Below, piece by piece: positions 36,494-44,673 of a stretch of DNA of 64,000 bases. The notes below the pieces were generated by a model that saw nothing but the letters and a program-made list of their open reading frames with translations, did no database searches and had not been told where the DNA came from. This DNA is from Hyphomicrobiales bacterium. Its GTDB lineage: Bacteria > Pseudomonadota > Alphaproteobacteria > Rhizobiales > Rhizobiaceae. The stretch is from the NCBI GenBank assembly GCA_900468285.1, contig UBTF01000008.1, positions 248,001 through 312,000 on the forward strand. Reading direction: 5' to 3'. Positions within the stretch are counted from its first letter, which is position 1; every line of letters starts with the position of its first letter. A program made the translations under genes and the position numbers.

Positions 36494-37102
36494 TCAAGCG
36501 GTCGGCGGCAGGCTGATCCACTCGGCCACGCGCTCGGTTGTTTCCACCCTTAGAATACGGTCCTGCGGAATTTGGATTTCCGCAGCCTCGTCTTTGTCCA
36601 TTCCGGCGACCAGTCGGAAAATGGAGCGAATGACGCCCCCGTGGCAAACGCACACCGTCTGCCGCTCCACGGAAGAAAGCCAGGCTCCAATGCGCCAGGA
36701 CAGAATTTCATAGCTTTCGGCATCCGGGCCCGGCGGAATGAAATCCCACTTTGCAGCCTTGCGTGCCCGGACTTTCTCTGGATGGGAAAGCTTCAATTCC
36801 GGAAGTGTGTGGCCTTCCCAGTCTCCAAAGGAAACTTCAACCAGCCGCTCGTCGGTTCGATAGGCTAACGGGTCCAGACCCATCGCACCGCGCAGAAGTT
36901 CCATGGTTTCGCGGGTGCGGCCAAGCGGACTGGAAACGTAGTCGAAATTCTCGGCGGTATCGCCAAGAATGCGAATGAGCGTCCTGCCGTTTTCGACGGC
37001 TTGCGAACGACCGAAATCGTTGAGGGGAATGTCTTTCTGGCCCTGCAGCCTGCGGATTGCATTCCAGTCTGTTTGTCCGTGACGGATGACATAGACCAGC
37101 AA
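36494..37102 (-). CDS. Histidine phosphatase (phosphoglycerate mutase-like) family protein
   Basis: A 202-residue branch-1 histidine phosphatase. The catalytic motif is YVIRHGQTDWN near the N-terminus, with the second conserved parts FDYVSSPLGRTRETMELL, EVSFGDWEGHTLPEL (acid residue region) and CVCHGGVIRSIFRL (second His). The start is a TTG at 37102, with AGGAG 8 bases upstream. It is convergent with the DUF1344 gene, 13 bases apart. Substrates in this family range from sugar phosphates to alpha-ribazole phosphate, so none is assigned. Confidence 0.9.
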   Translation of the reverse strand: MLVYVIRHGQTDWNAIRRLQGQKDIPLNDFGRSQAVENGRTLIRILGDTAENFDYVSSPLGRTRETMELLRGAMGLDPLAYRTDERLVEVSFGDWEGHTLPELKLSHPEKVRARKAAKWDFIPPGPDAESYEILSWRIGAWLSSVERQTVCVCHGGVIRSIFRLVAGMDKDEAAEIQIPQDRILRVETTERVAEWISLPPTA

Positions 37103-37138
37103 TTCCGCACTCCTGTCATAAAAGGCCGTTCAAGGTGA

Positions 37139-37169
37139 ATTGCGCCGGCTGAAACTCAGGCGGCGCAAT
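37139..37169 (-). terminator. Stem-loop after fabI
   Basis: ATTGCGCCG (37139-37147) and CGGCGCAAT (37161-37169) form a 9-bp stem with a nested CTGA/TCAG pair, 4 bases downstream of the fabI stop on the minus strand. The T-run after it is weak. Confidence 0.6.
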
Positions 37170-37173
37170 GCCA

Positions 37174-37992
37174 TTAGTCCTTTACGACAGAGATGTCCGG
37201 TGCGTCCACCGCTTTCATGCCGATCGTATGATATCCCGAATCCACATGGTGGACTTCGCCGGTCACGCCCGTGGAAAGATCCGAGAGCAGGTACAGCGCG
37301 GATTTGCCGACTTCCTCGATGGAGACGGTACGCTTCAGCGGCGCGTTGTATTCGTTCCACTTGAGAATATAGCGGAAATCGCCGATGCCGGATGCGGCCA
37401 GCGTCTTGATCGGGCCTGCCGAAACGGCATTGACGCGGATGCCGCGATTGCCAAGATCCACCGCCAGATAACGCACGCTCGCTTCCAGTGCTGCCTTTGC
37501 CACGCCCATGACATTGTAGTTCGGCATGACCTTTTCCGCACCGTAATAGGTGAGGGTGAGCAGCGAACCGCCATCATTCATGATCGGATCAGCCCGCTTG
37601 GCAACAGCCGCCAGCGAGTAGACAGAGATATCCATCGTGCGGTTGAAGTTGTCGCGGCTCGTGTCGAGATAACGACCGGTCAGTTCATCCTTGTCGGAGA
37701 AGGCGATGGCGTGAACGACGAAATCGATCTTGCCCCAATGGGCTTCCAGATTGGCAAAGACAGTGTCGATCGTTGCAAGATCGGTCACGTCACAGTGCCC
37801 GGCCATAAACGCGCCAAGTTCCTGCGCCAAAGGTTCGACACGCTTCTTCAGCGCATCTCCCTGCCATGTGAAGGCAAGTTCGGCACCTGCATCGGCACAA
37901 GCCTTGGCAATGCCCCAGGCGATGGAACGGTTGTTTGCGACGCCCATGATGAGGCCGCGCTTGCCAGCCATCAGGCCGGATGTCTGAGCCAT
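37174..37992 (-). CDS. fabI: Enoyl-[acyl-carrier-protein] reductase (NADH)
   Basis: FabI reduces trans-2-enoyl-ACP in the last step of fatty acid elongation and is the target of triclosan-type inhibitors. The 272-residue protein has the short-chain-dehydrogenase-like coenzyme site GLIMGVANNRSIAWGIAKA, HAIAFSDKDELTGRY, and the FabI catalytic Tyr-x6-Lys in NYNVMGVAKAALE. The ATG at 37992 has GGGAG 7 bases upstream; the frame is open to 38067. The tail (DAPDISVVKD) is typical of Rhizobiaceae FabI. It is transcribed alone and followed by a stem-loop. Confidence 0.95.
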   Translation of the reverse strand: MAQTSGLMAGKRGLIMGVANNRSIAWGIAKACADAGAELAFTWQGDALKKRVEPLAQELGAFMAGHCDVTDLATIDTVFANLEAHWGKIDFVVHAIAFSDKDELTGRYLDTSRDNFNRTMDISVYSLAAVAKRADPIMNDGGSLLTLTYYGAEKVMPNYNVMGVAKAALEASVRYLAVDLGNRGIRVNAVSAGPIKTLAASGIGDFRYILKWNEYNAPLKRTVSIEEVGKSALYLLSDLSTGVTGEVHHVDSGYHTIGMKAVDAPDISVVKD

Positions 37993-38180
37993 TGTGTGCT
38001 CCCTGTACGAAAATCGAACTTGCCTATGGCATAGGCCGAACGGCTGTTCAAGCAGGGCAGCGATCATCTCGCTTGTGTCATAGCAGAATGATAAGGTTGT
38101 TCACGGCTTTCAACATTTGCCTTGTCGAGCCCGGACAGCGGTCCTTTCCGGGCAAGATGTGGACGCTCGATTGCGCGTTG

Positions 38181-39275
38181 CTAGAGGTAGAGACCTTCGC
38201 GCATATGTCGCATCAGGTCCATAACCTTGGCGTCGGGGCTATCGAGAAGCACGATGCGCAACTCGACAACGAAGTCACCAAAGCCGCCATTGCCGTCCTT
38301 CAACCCTTTTCCTTCCACGCGAATGGCGCGGTCGGAGCCAGACCATGCAGGAACCGCTACGCGTAACTCGCCATGCGGAGACTGCACAGGCACTTCGCAG
38401 CCAAGAACGGCGTCGGCCAGAGAAATGGGCAGGCTGGTATGGATATCGAACTGACGGATGAGGAACGGACCGTCGCGTGAGGTGAGAAGAGTGACGACGA
38501 GATCACCGCGCGCCGCTTCGGGCAGCTTGAGGCCCTGGCCCTTCAGCCGCACAACATGACCGTCGGTCATGCCTGGCTCCAGCTGGAAGCGCACCTCCCG
38601 GTCCTCGGGCATATTGAGTGTGATCCACTTGTGCTCGATGAGATCAACGACCGAGACCGTTGCTTCCGCCGTGATGTCCGGTGCCTTTTCAGGCGCAGTC
38701 GGTGCTCCACGAATGCGGCGCAGCAAGGCTGAGAAGAAGCTCGCAGCGCGCAGAGATCTTGCCTTTTCGCTCTGCTGCTCGGCGGTTTCCGTAGAGGCGT
38801 GCTCGTTGGATCCATTCGTTTCGGTCTGCTTTTCCGCAGAAGAAGCCTTGGCTTTTGCATCCGCACCAAAGATGCGTTCCAGCATGTCTTCGGCTGTTTC
38901 GGGCTTGGCGCTGCCAGCCGTCGTTTCCGCCCCGGCCTGCGCGTTGCGAGCCTGCGCCTTGGCCAGTTCTTCCATCAGCTTTTCAGCAGCCTTGGCGCGT
39001 TCGGCCGCCTGTCTTGCGGCGTCGCGCTGCTGCATGATTGTCTGGTCGCGCTTCTTGTTTTCAGCAGCCCGTCTTGCCTGGTCGTAAAGGCCGCGTTTCT
39101 TCGGGTCCTTCAGGAGTTCATAGGCCTGACCGATTTCGGCAAAGCGCGCAGTCGCGTCTGGGTCTGTCTGATTATGATCGGGATGAACGGCTTTCGCCTG
39201 AGTACGCCAGGCAGCCTTGATTTCTTCCGACCCGGCATCCCGTTGAACGCCTAGTATAGAGTAGGGATCACGCAT
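38181..39275 (-). CDS. J-domain protein, DnaJ/CbpA-like without zinc finger
   Basis: A 364-residue Hsp70 co-chaperone. The N-terminal J domain (about 1-70) has DPYSILGV and the essential HPD in KAVHPDHNQTD. A long Lys/Ala/Glu-rich, probably helical and disordered linker (about 70-190, AERAKAAEKLMEELAKAQAR) replaces the Gly/Phe-rich and zinc-finger regions. The C-terminal substrate-binding domain follows (WITLNMPEDREVRFQLEPGM, GDLVVTLLTSRDGPFLIR). The ATG at 39275 is preferred to the TTG at 39287. It lies downstream of a lipoprotein gene on the same strand with a 217-base gap, so it probably has its own promoter. Confidence 0.9.
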   Translation of the reverse strand: MRDPYSILGVQRDAGSEEIKAAWRTQAKAVHPDHNQTDPDATARFAEIGQAYELLKDPKKRGLYDQARRAAENKKRDQTIMQQRDAARQAAERAKAAEKLMEELAKAQARNAQAGAETTAGSAKPETAEDMLERIFGADAKAKASSAEKQTETNGSNEHASTETAEQQSEKARSLRAASFFSALLRRIRGAPTAPEKAPDITAEATVSVVDLIEHKWITLNMPEDREVRFQLEPGMTDGHVVRLKGQGLKLPEAARGDLVVTLLTSRDGPFLIRQFDIHTSLPISLADAVLGCEVPVQSPHGELRVAVPAWSGSDRAIRVEGKGLKDGNGGFGDFVVELRIVLLDSPDAKVMDLMRHMREGLYL

Positions 39276-39492
39276 CCGAACCACCAATTACGCTTGTCGG
39301 TTCAGGCCAAATTCTTCCATCATGAAAAGCCTGCAACACGAAATACACCCGCTTTGAACGTGCGCGCCACCATTGCGTTGCATCGTTCGTTTCAATACGG
39401 ATTTGACTGTTGCAAGAAACTGCTAATCAGACCTTTACAGCCTGCCCTTGCAGGAGGGTCCCCGGCCTGTTCCGGGAGACAGGGTAAACGCT

Positions 39493-39942
39493 TTATTTCT
39501 GGTTGAAGCGTGTCATCAGCCATTCGCCGGTCTCAGACAGACAGGCCTGGCCGCTATAGCTCGCGACACCTTCAAAAGAGTGGCGCGTTGTATCGAAATC
39601 ACGGCAGACGAAACCACTGGTCCTGTCTTCGCGTATGGCGGTCACGACCCCTGCGCTGCCCGTTGCTGCATTGGCCCAGGGCAGGGGGGAATCGGAAATC
39701 TTGGCAAGATCCGCAGATGTCACGGCGTTGCGTATCGTCGCATCGTCCGATTGCGTCTGGGTGTTCTGATTATTTGGAACGGAGGCCGTGGAAAGCGACC
39801 GATCGACCTTTTCGCCACCAAACAAATCGAGGCTTACGCAACCGGTCAACATGGCAAGCATGCAAGCAGTTACGGAAATACCCGCGACTGAGGACAACAA
39901 GCTCTTTGTCAGACTGTTCGACTTTGCTATGACGTTCACCAT
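39493..39942 (-). CDS. Exported lipoprotein, RT0821/Lpp0805-type surface protein
   Basis: The product has about 149 residues: a signal peptide with lipobox MLAMLTGC near residue 32, then a linker rich in Ser/Asn/Gln, then a conserved domain ([51 protein letters not shown]). I know this domain from Rhizobiales surface proteins named after RT0821/Lpp0805. Two conserved cysteines may form a disulfide. The frame runs back to 40161, but the signal peptide sets the start near the ATG at 39942. It is divergent from pdxH by 58 bases. Confidence 0.75.
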   Translation of the reverse strand: MVNVIAKSNSLTKSLLSSVAGISVTACMLAMLTGCVSLDLFGGEKVDRSLSTASVPNNQNTQTQSDDATIRNAVTSADLAKISDSPLPWANAATGSAGVVTAIREDRTSGFVCRDFDTTRHSFEGVASYSGQACLSETGEWLMTRFNQK

Positions 39943-40000
39943 CTCTAAACCAGAATCCATCTCTGGTGTGCAAATCAGCTTAAGGAGCATTTTATTTAAT

Positions 40001-40621
40001 ATGTCGGAAAGCCGGTTAACATCCAGTGACTTTACACAGGAAAATGAACCTTTCTCTCTTTTTGCAGATTGGTTGCGCGATGCCACAGCGCAGGAGATAA
40101 ACGATCCGAGCGCCGTGGCGCTCGCGTCAGTCGATGAGGAGGGGATGCCAAGCGTCCGCATGGTTCTGCTGAAACATGCCGATGAGCGGGGCTTCGTTTT
40201 CTACACCAACTTCGAGAGCCGCAAAGGCCAGGAATTGCTCGGCCAAAAAAAGGCGGCCATGTGTTTTCATTGGAAAAGCCTGCGCAGACAGGTCCGTATT
40301 CGTGGTCTGGTGGAAGTGGTGAGTGACGCGGAGGCCGATGAGTATTACGCATCACGCCCGCGTGGCAGCCGCATCGGTGCATGGGCATCAAAGCAGTCGC
40401 GTCCGCTGGAAAGCCGGTTTGCGCTGGAAAAAGCTGTTGCCACCTATACCGCAAAATACGCAGTGGGCGACATTCCCCGGCCGCCCCACTGGTCGGGCTT
40501 TCGCATCCAGCCACTGACCATCGAATTCTGGCAGGACGGCAAATTCCGTCTTCACGACCGCATCGAATTCCGGCGCGACGTGCCAGAAGGCGAATGGTCG
40601 AAGGTGCGGATGTATCCGTGA
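40001..40621 (+). CDS. pdxH: Pyridoxamine 5'-phosphate oxidase
   Basis: PdxH oxidises pyridoxine- or pyridoxamine-5'-phosphate to pyridoxal phosphate with FMN. The 206-residue product has [31 protein letters not shown], and the C-terminal signature [16 protein letters not shown]. The frame is open from 39788, but that part is antisense to the lipoprotein gene and has no family similarity. The ATG at 40001 is preceded by TAAGGAG 13 bases away, a slightly long spacing. It is transcribed divergently from the lipoprotein gene. Confidence 0.95.
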   Translation: MSESRLTSSDFTQENEPFSLFADWLRDATAQEINDPSAVALASVDEEGMPSVRMVLLKHADERGFVFYTNFESRKGQELLGQKKAAMCFHWKSLRRQVRIRGLVEVVSDAEADEYYASRPRGSRIGAWASKQSRPLESRFALEKAVATYTAKYAVGDIPRPPHWSGFRIQPLTIEFWQDGKFRLHDRIEFRRDVPEGEWSKVRMYP

Positions 40622-40631
40622 TTTCCAACGT

Positions 40632-40653
40632 CCGGCACGCCCGCTCGTGCCGG
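40632..40653 (+). terminator. Stem-loop after pdxH
   Basis: CCGGCACG (40632-40639) pairs perfectly with CGTGCCGG (40646-40653) across a 6-base loop, 10 bases after the pdxH stop. There is no T-run, so it could also be an mRNA-stabilising hairpin. Confidence 0.5.
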
Positions 40654-40715
40654 CGATCATATCGACATGACCGGAGAATCGTGATCAATATGCTGCATGA
40701 ACAAAGGAGGAACAT

Positions 40716-41024
40716 ATGCTCTCTCAACTCATGCAGCAATTCGAGTTGGCTTCGGAAAAATATGCGCGTGCCAATGATATCGAGAGAGATGCGGACTGGT
40801 TTATTCTGAAATTGCAGGAGGAGGTCGGGGAGGTTACTCAGGCTTGGAATCGGCTGAGCGGTCGTGGGCGCAGCAAAGGCAAGACGAGAGACGAAATGCG
40901 TCAGGATCTATCGGACGAAACTGCCGATCTCCTAGGCCACGTCCTGCTTCTTGCTAACGCAAGCGGGCTCGATCTTGAAGCTTCCATCAAGCGCAAGTGG
41001 CTTTTCGAGCCTGGTGCCCTTTAG
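40716..41024 (+). CDS. MazG-like nucleotide pyrophosphohydrolase family protein
   Basis: A 102-residue all-alpha NTP pyrophosphatase-type protein. The metal-binding helices show LQEEVGEVTQAW (EExxE-like) and LSDETADLLGHVLLLAN (ExxD), spaced as in MazG/dUTPase-like single-domain enzymes. AAGGAGG sits 5 bases before the ATG. It is convergent with the HAD gene, and the two stop codons share bases at 41021-41024. The natural nucleotide substrate is unknown. Confidence 0.82.
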   Translation: MLSQLMQQFELASEKYARANDIERDADWFILKLQEEVGEVTQAWNRLSGRGRSKGKTRDEMRQDLSDETADLLGHVLLLANASGLDLEASIKRKWLFEPGAL

Positions 41025-41692
41025 CTTTGTGTGGATTTCAGAAGTGCCGCCACATCGAAAAGATTGTCGCAGATCGCCACGCATTTCTCGCGCATTGTAT
41101 CCGTTGCAGGCGCAACGTCAGGCACCATGATGGTCTGAGTTCCCGCGCTCCATGCGGACTGGACGCCGTGATAGGAATCTTCCAGCGCCACGCAGTCACG
41201 AGGGTCGATGCCCAAACGTTTGGCGGCGGTCAGATAGGGCAGGGGCGATGGTTTCGGCTCGGCGTAGTCGCCCCGGGCGAGGATATGATCGAAGCGCCGA
41301 AGGACGTCGAAAGGGCCAAGGTGGCGATTGACGGATTCGTGGCCCGATGACGTTGCGATGGCGCGTGGCAGACCAAGGTCATCCAGCAGATCGAGGATGT
41401 CCAGAACGCCATCCTTGAGCGCCACGCCATCCGCCATCGATATGGCCAGATGCCGAAGCCAGGCGTCGCGAAAGGTATCCATCGGAAAATCCTGGCCGTA
41501 TTCCGTGCGGATGGTCTTGGTAATGACGTCCCACGGGCTGCCACACACCCGCTGATAGACCTCGACAGCCATGCCATGCCCACCTTCATCCGAGGCGGCC
41601 AGAAATGAATCGCGGTAATGCTTCTCGCTTTCGATCAGCAGCCCGTCCATATCGAAGATGACCGCTTTCGGCCTGCGCAACAACGCTGCCAT
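41021..41692 (-). CDS. HAD-superfamily hydrolase, beta-phosphoglucomutase-like
   Basis: A 223-residue HAD phosphatase. Motif I is IFDMDGLLIESEKHY (nucleophile Asp and acid Asp), motif II is IATSSGHES, motif III the lysine region near AEPKPSPLPYLTAA, and motif IV ALEDSYHGVQSAW. The helical cap after motif I places it with beta-phosphoglucomutase-like phosphatases. It starts 4 bases after the VOC gene stop, so the two are probably cotranscribed. Substrate unknown. Confidence 0.9.
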   Translation of the reverse strand: MAALLRRPKAVIFDMDGLLIESEKHYRDSFLAASDEGGHGMAVEVYQRVCGSPWDVITKTIRTEYGQDFPMDTFRDAWLRHLAISMADGVALKDGVLDILDLLDDLGLPRAIATSSGHESVNRHLGPFDVLRRFDHILARGDYAEPKPSPLPYLTAAKRLGIDPRDCVALEDSYHGVQSAWSAGTQTIMVPDVAPATDTMREKCVAICDNLFDVAALLKSTQS

Positions 41693-41696
41693 GAGA

Positions 41697-42134
41697 TCAA
41701 CCGAACCGAAACTGGCGCTCGCCCAGGCTCTCGAAGGGGCGGATCAGGTAGCCGTCCGGGTCGGCCACGATAAATTGTCGGTTGCCGACCTCCGTTTCCC
41801 CGCGCCTGTACCATTTTTCTTCCAGCGGCAGAAACAATGGAACGCCTGCGCGCTCCAGCCGCTCGAGAATGGCTTCCAGCGAAGGCACGATCAGTTGCAG
41901 ATTCATGCCGCGTCCAAAAGGATATTTCATCGGCCCGGTCTCGTCTTCAAACGTGCGCCCGGCGCCCATCTGGTCGATCATCAACTGCGCGTCGCCCAGC
42001 GCAAGATAGGTAAAGCCCTCCTCGGGTCTTTCATAGACCACGTGAAAACCGATGAGATCGCAGTAGAAGGAACGGCTTTTAGGCCAATCGCTGACGGCAA
42101 GTTCAGGCACAAGGGCATTCGCTGTGAAAGTCAT
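41697..42134 (-). CDS. VOC family (glyoxalase/bleomycin-resistance-like) protein
   Basis: A 145-residue single vicinal-oxygen-chelate protein: ALVPELAVSDWPKSRSFYCD opens the first beta-alpha-beta unit, and FIVADPDGYLIRPFESL closes the second. Such proteins bind metals or sequester small molecules; no substrate can be named. The frame opens at 42233, but homologous sequence begins at the ATG at 42134. It is directly upstream of the HAD hydrolase gene, 4 bases apart, and 161 bases downstream of tldD on the same strand. Confidence 0.85.
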   Translation of the reverse strand: MTFTANALVPELAVSDWPKSRSFYCDLIGFHVVYERPEEGFTYLALGDAQLMIDQMGAGRTFEDETGPMKYPFGRGMNLQLIVPSLEAILERLERAGVPLFLPLEEKWYRRGETEVGNRQFIVADPDGYLIRPFESLGERQFRFG

Positions 42135-42295
42135 TTTTGGCTTTGTCACCTCTGGAAATATAAGTGGTATAGCGCTCATGCGCAGCCAGAGTAACTCCAT
42201 GGCATTGGAAACGTTGCAGGTTAATTTGAACACGCCGGTTATAAGGTGACGGCGCGTATCGGTGTAGCTCGGTACCGCGCATCACTGCCGAGGCG

Positions 42296-43711
42296 TCAGG
42301 CCTTCGTTCCGCCCACTGTGATCTGGTCCATCCGCAAATGCGGCTGGCCCACGCCGACGGGCACCCATTGGCCCGCCTTGCCGCAATTGCCAATGCCGGT
42401 ATCGAGCTTCATGTCATTGCCTATCATCGTGATGCGTTTCATCGCATCGGGACCGTTGCCAATCAGCATGGCCCCCTTGACCGGCGCGCCGATCTTGCCG
42501 TTCTCGATCAGGTAGGCTTCCGTGCAGCCGAAGACGAATTTGCCGGAGGTGATGTCCACCTGGCCGCCGCCGAAGGACACGGCATAGATGCCCTTCTTGA
42601 CGGATGAGATGATTTCTTCCGGCGTCTTGTCGCCGCCCAGCATATAGGTATTGGTCATGCGCGGCATTGGCACATGCGAATAGCCCTGCCTGCGCCCGTT
42701 ACCGGTCGCCTTCATGCCCATCAGACGGGCGTTCTGACGGTCCTGCATGTAGCCGACCAGTTTGCCGTCTTCGATCAGAACATTATAGCCAGATGGTGTA
42801 CCCTCATCGTCGATGGTCAGCGAACCACGGCGGTTGTCGATCGTGCCATCGTCGACGACGGTCACGCCCGGCGCGGCCACCATTTCGCCTAGCAGGCCTG
42901 CGAAAGCCGATGTTTTCTTGCGATTGAAATCGCCTTCCAGCCCGTGCCCAACGGCTTCATGCAGCATGACACCCGGCCAGCCGGAGCCCAGCACCACATC
43001 CATCGTTCCCGCAGGCGCATCGATGGCCGTGAGGTTGACGAGCGCCTGGCGCAGCGCCTCGTCGGCCCCACGCTGCCAGTTTTCGGTGGAAATGAAATCG
43101 CCAAAACCGACCCGACCGCCAATACCGTATGATCCGCTTTCCTGCCGGTCGCCTTCTCCGGCAACGACGGAAATATTGATCCGTGTCATGGGCCTGATGT
43201 CGCTGACCCGGTGGCCGTCCGCGCGCAGAATGTCGACCATCTGCCAACTTGCGGAAACGCTGGCCGTGACCTGGCGGACCTTTGGGTCCTTGTCACGCAG
43301 ATAGGCGTCGATTTCCGTCAGAAGCTTGACCTTTTCCTCGAAGCTCGGCGCGCCAATCGGGTTTTCATCGCCGTAAAGCTTCTTGTTGGTGCGTTGCGGA
43401 GCCGCGGCATAGGAGCCGGAATATCCCTTGGTGACAGCGCCCACCGCATCGGATGCGCGCTTCAACGCGCCGAGGGACAACTCGCCCGCATGGGCATAGC
43501 CCACGGTTTCACCAGCCACGGCACGCAGGCCAAAACCTTGATCCGTGTTGAAGCTTCCACCCTTCAGGCGACCATTGTCGAACGAAAGGGATTCAGCCTG
43601 GGCATGCTCGACAAACAATTCGCCATCATCAGCGCCGGCCAGAGCATCGGCGACCTGGGCGCGCAGCTGTCCTTCGTCGCAATCGAATAGCGTCAGAAGA
43701 TCTTGGGTCAT
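42296..43711 (-). CDS. tldD: Metalloprotease TldD
   Basis: TldD works with TldE/PmbA as a cytosolic zinc protease that degrades unfolded peptides and, in other bacteria, matures modified peptides. The 471-residue protein has the active-site HEAVGHGLEGDF near residue 255 and the typical C-terminal barrel segments (RNARLMGMKATGNGRRQGY, PRMTNTYMLGGD, YAVSFGGGQVDITSGKFVFG). GGAG lies 8 bases before the ATG at 43711. Its partner gene is not in the window. Confidence 0.95.
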   Translation of the reverse strand: MTQDLLTLFDCDEGQLRAQVADALAGADDGELFVEHAQAESLSFDNGRLKGGSFNTDQGFGLRAVAGETVGYAHAGELSLGALKRASDAVGAVTKGYSGSYAAAPQRTNKKLYGDENPIGAPSFEEKVKLLTEIDAYLRDKDPKVRQVTASVSASWQMVDILRADGHRVSDIRPMTRINISVVAGEGDRQESGSYGIGGRVGFGDFISTENWQRGADEALRQALVNLTAIDAPAGTMDVVLGSGWPGVMLHEAVGHGLEGDFNRKKTSAFAGLLGEMVAAPGVTVVDDGTIDNRRGSLTIDDEGTPSGYNVLIEDGKLVGYMQDRQNARLMGMKATGNGRRQGYSHVPMPRMTNTYMLGGDKTPEEIISSVKKGIYAVSFGGGQVDITSGKFVFGCTEAYLIENGKIGAPVKGAMLIGNGPDAMKRITMIGNDMKLDTGIGNCGKAGQWVPVGVGQPHLRMDQITVGGTKA

Positions 43712-43823
43712 CGCGGGCTCCAGTATACGTGTTTCTGTGTCGAGCCCAAGGCGTCAGTTGTTGCGCTTCAAGCCATCACGCATTTAAGTGGTGGCGCGTG
43801 CCCACGCAAGATCAGGCGCAAGA

Positions 43824-44342
43824 TCAGGGTAGGGCGTCGTAGCCTTCGGCAAAGCCGCGCAGCTCGATGGGGATGCCGACACGGTCCTGATCGACAGACT
43901 CACGCAGGGCAAAGACGGCGTTCTTGCCAGCTCGAAGCACCTTCAGCAGCTCGTCATCAATATCGACTTCCACGTAGCAGCCTTCGGAAAAGCAGCGCGT
44001 GAAATAGGCGCGGCCGATGTTGTTGTTGTCGATGTAGAGTTCCATCCCGTCCTTGAGCAGCACGCCAAGAGGCGCGAGGATGCGAAGGATGCGGGACTTG
44101 CGGTCAGCAGTCTTGAGAATGACGACGGAGAGGCCAACCTCGGGCCGGTCATCCGCAATCACGTTCTGCATCAGCGCACATTGTTCTTCGGATGCGCCAG
44201 CTGGTTTGTCGCAAATGACAGACCAGGCGCCATGCGTCGATTTTGGCGTTCCCGGCGGCTGCTGGGCAATGCCCACGGCGGGAACGGCGATGGAAAGACC
44301 GGCGGCGACGAGAAAAGCGCGCGCAATCGGGGACAGACGCAT
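43824..44342 (-). CDS. Invasion-associated locus B (IalB) family periplasmic protein
   Basis: A 172-residue exported protein. A signal peptide (MRLSPIARAFLVAAGLSI to about AIAQ) precedes the IalB-like domain (WSVICDKPAGASEEQCALMQ, VILKTADRKSRILRILAPLG, YFTRCFSEGCYVEVDID, KNAVFALRES). Four cysteines suggest two disulfides. In Bartonella IalB is linked to erythrocyte invasion, but rhizobial members are general periplasmic proteins of unknown role. The frame runs to 44528; the ATG at 44342 has AGAGG 5 bases ahead and starts the signal peptide. It is divergent from the cytochrome oxidase operon. Confidence 0.85.
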   Translation of the reverse strand: MRLSPIARAFLVAAGLSIAVPAVGIAQQPPGTPKSTHGAWSVICDKPAGASEEQCALMQNVIADDRPEVGLSVVILKTADRKSRILRILAPLGVLLKDGMELYIDNNNIGRAYFTRCFSEGCYVEVDIDDELLKVLRAGKNAVFALRESVDQDRVGIPIELRGFAEGYDALP

Positions 44343-44673
44343 GGATACCTCTGGAATTCGAATCAGTGCGGCCATTTTGACTTCCCCTTCGGGAAAGGGA
44401 AGGGCCACGACCCTCAATTCCAAGGGAGTGCGGCCAAAATAGGACTTGATGATACGCAACATGGTCAGATCAGCATCAGAACGACATTGCCGAGCCGCCA
44501 GCAGCCTTTGCATCGGCGCATTTAACACGCGCAGGCTTTACCGTTAAAAATGCACGGGTTGCCAACCAAGGCGATATTGCGGCGAAGGACAAACTATGAT
44601 TTGAAGTCTACTCTATAAGCATGGATTCTGCGTTTGAGATTGATCATGATCAAACGCGTGAGGGAGAGGTACC
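44343..44673. promoter_or_regulatory. Divergent interval between the IalB-type gene and ctaC, 331 bases
   Basis: No gene is supported here. It must hold the promoters of the IalB-type gene and of the oxidase operon. Near ctaC there is a TATAAG (44614-44619) that could be a -10 element, followed by the FNR/FixK-like box at 44640. I see no other clear motif. Confidence 0.5.
44640..44653 (+). promoter_or_regulatory. FNR/FixK-type box upstream of ctaC
   Basis: TTGATCATGATCAA is a perfect 14-bp palindrome and an exact match to the FNR/FixK/Anr consensus TTGAT-N4-ATCAA. It lies 20 bases before the GTG start of ctaC, downstream of the putative -10, a position that fits repression under low oxygen. 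A wider dyad, GCGTTTGA (44630-44637) with TCAAACGC (44650-44657), overlaps it and could alternatively form a leader hairpin. Confidence 0.65.

Noticed and set aside
39370-39400. GCAAC-N16-CGTT (minus strand) upstream of the J-domain gene as an EcfG promoter
   Set aside because: One mismatch falls in the critical GGAAC core; without support it is not better than chance.
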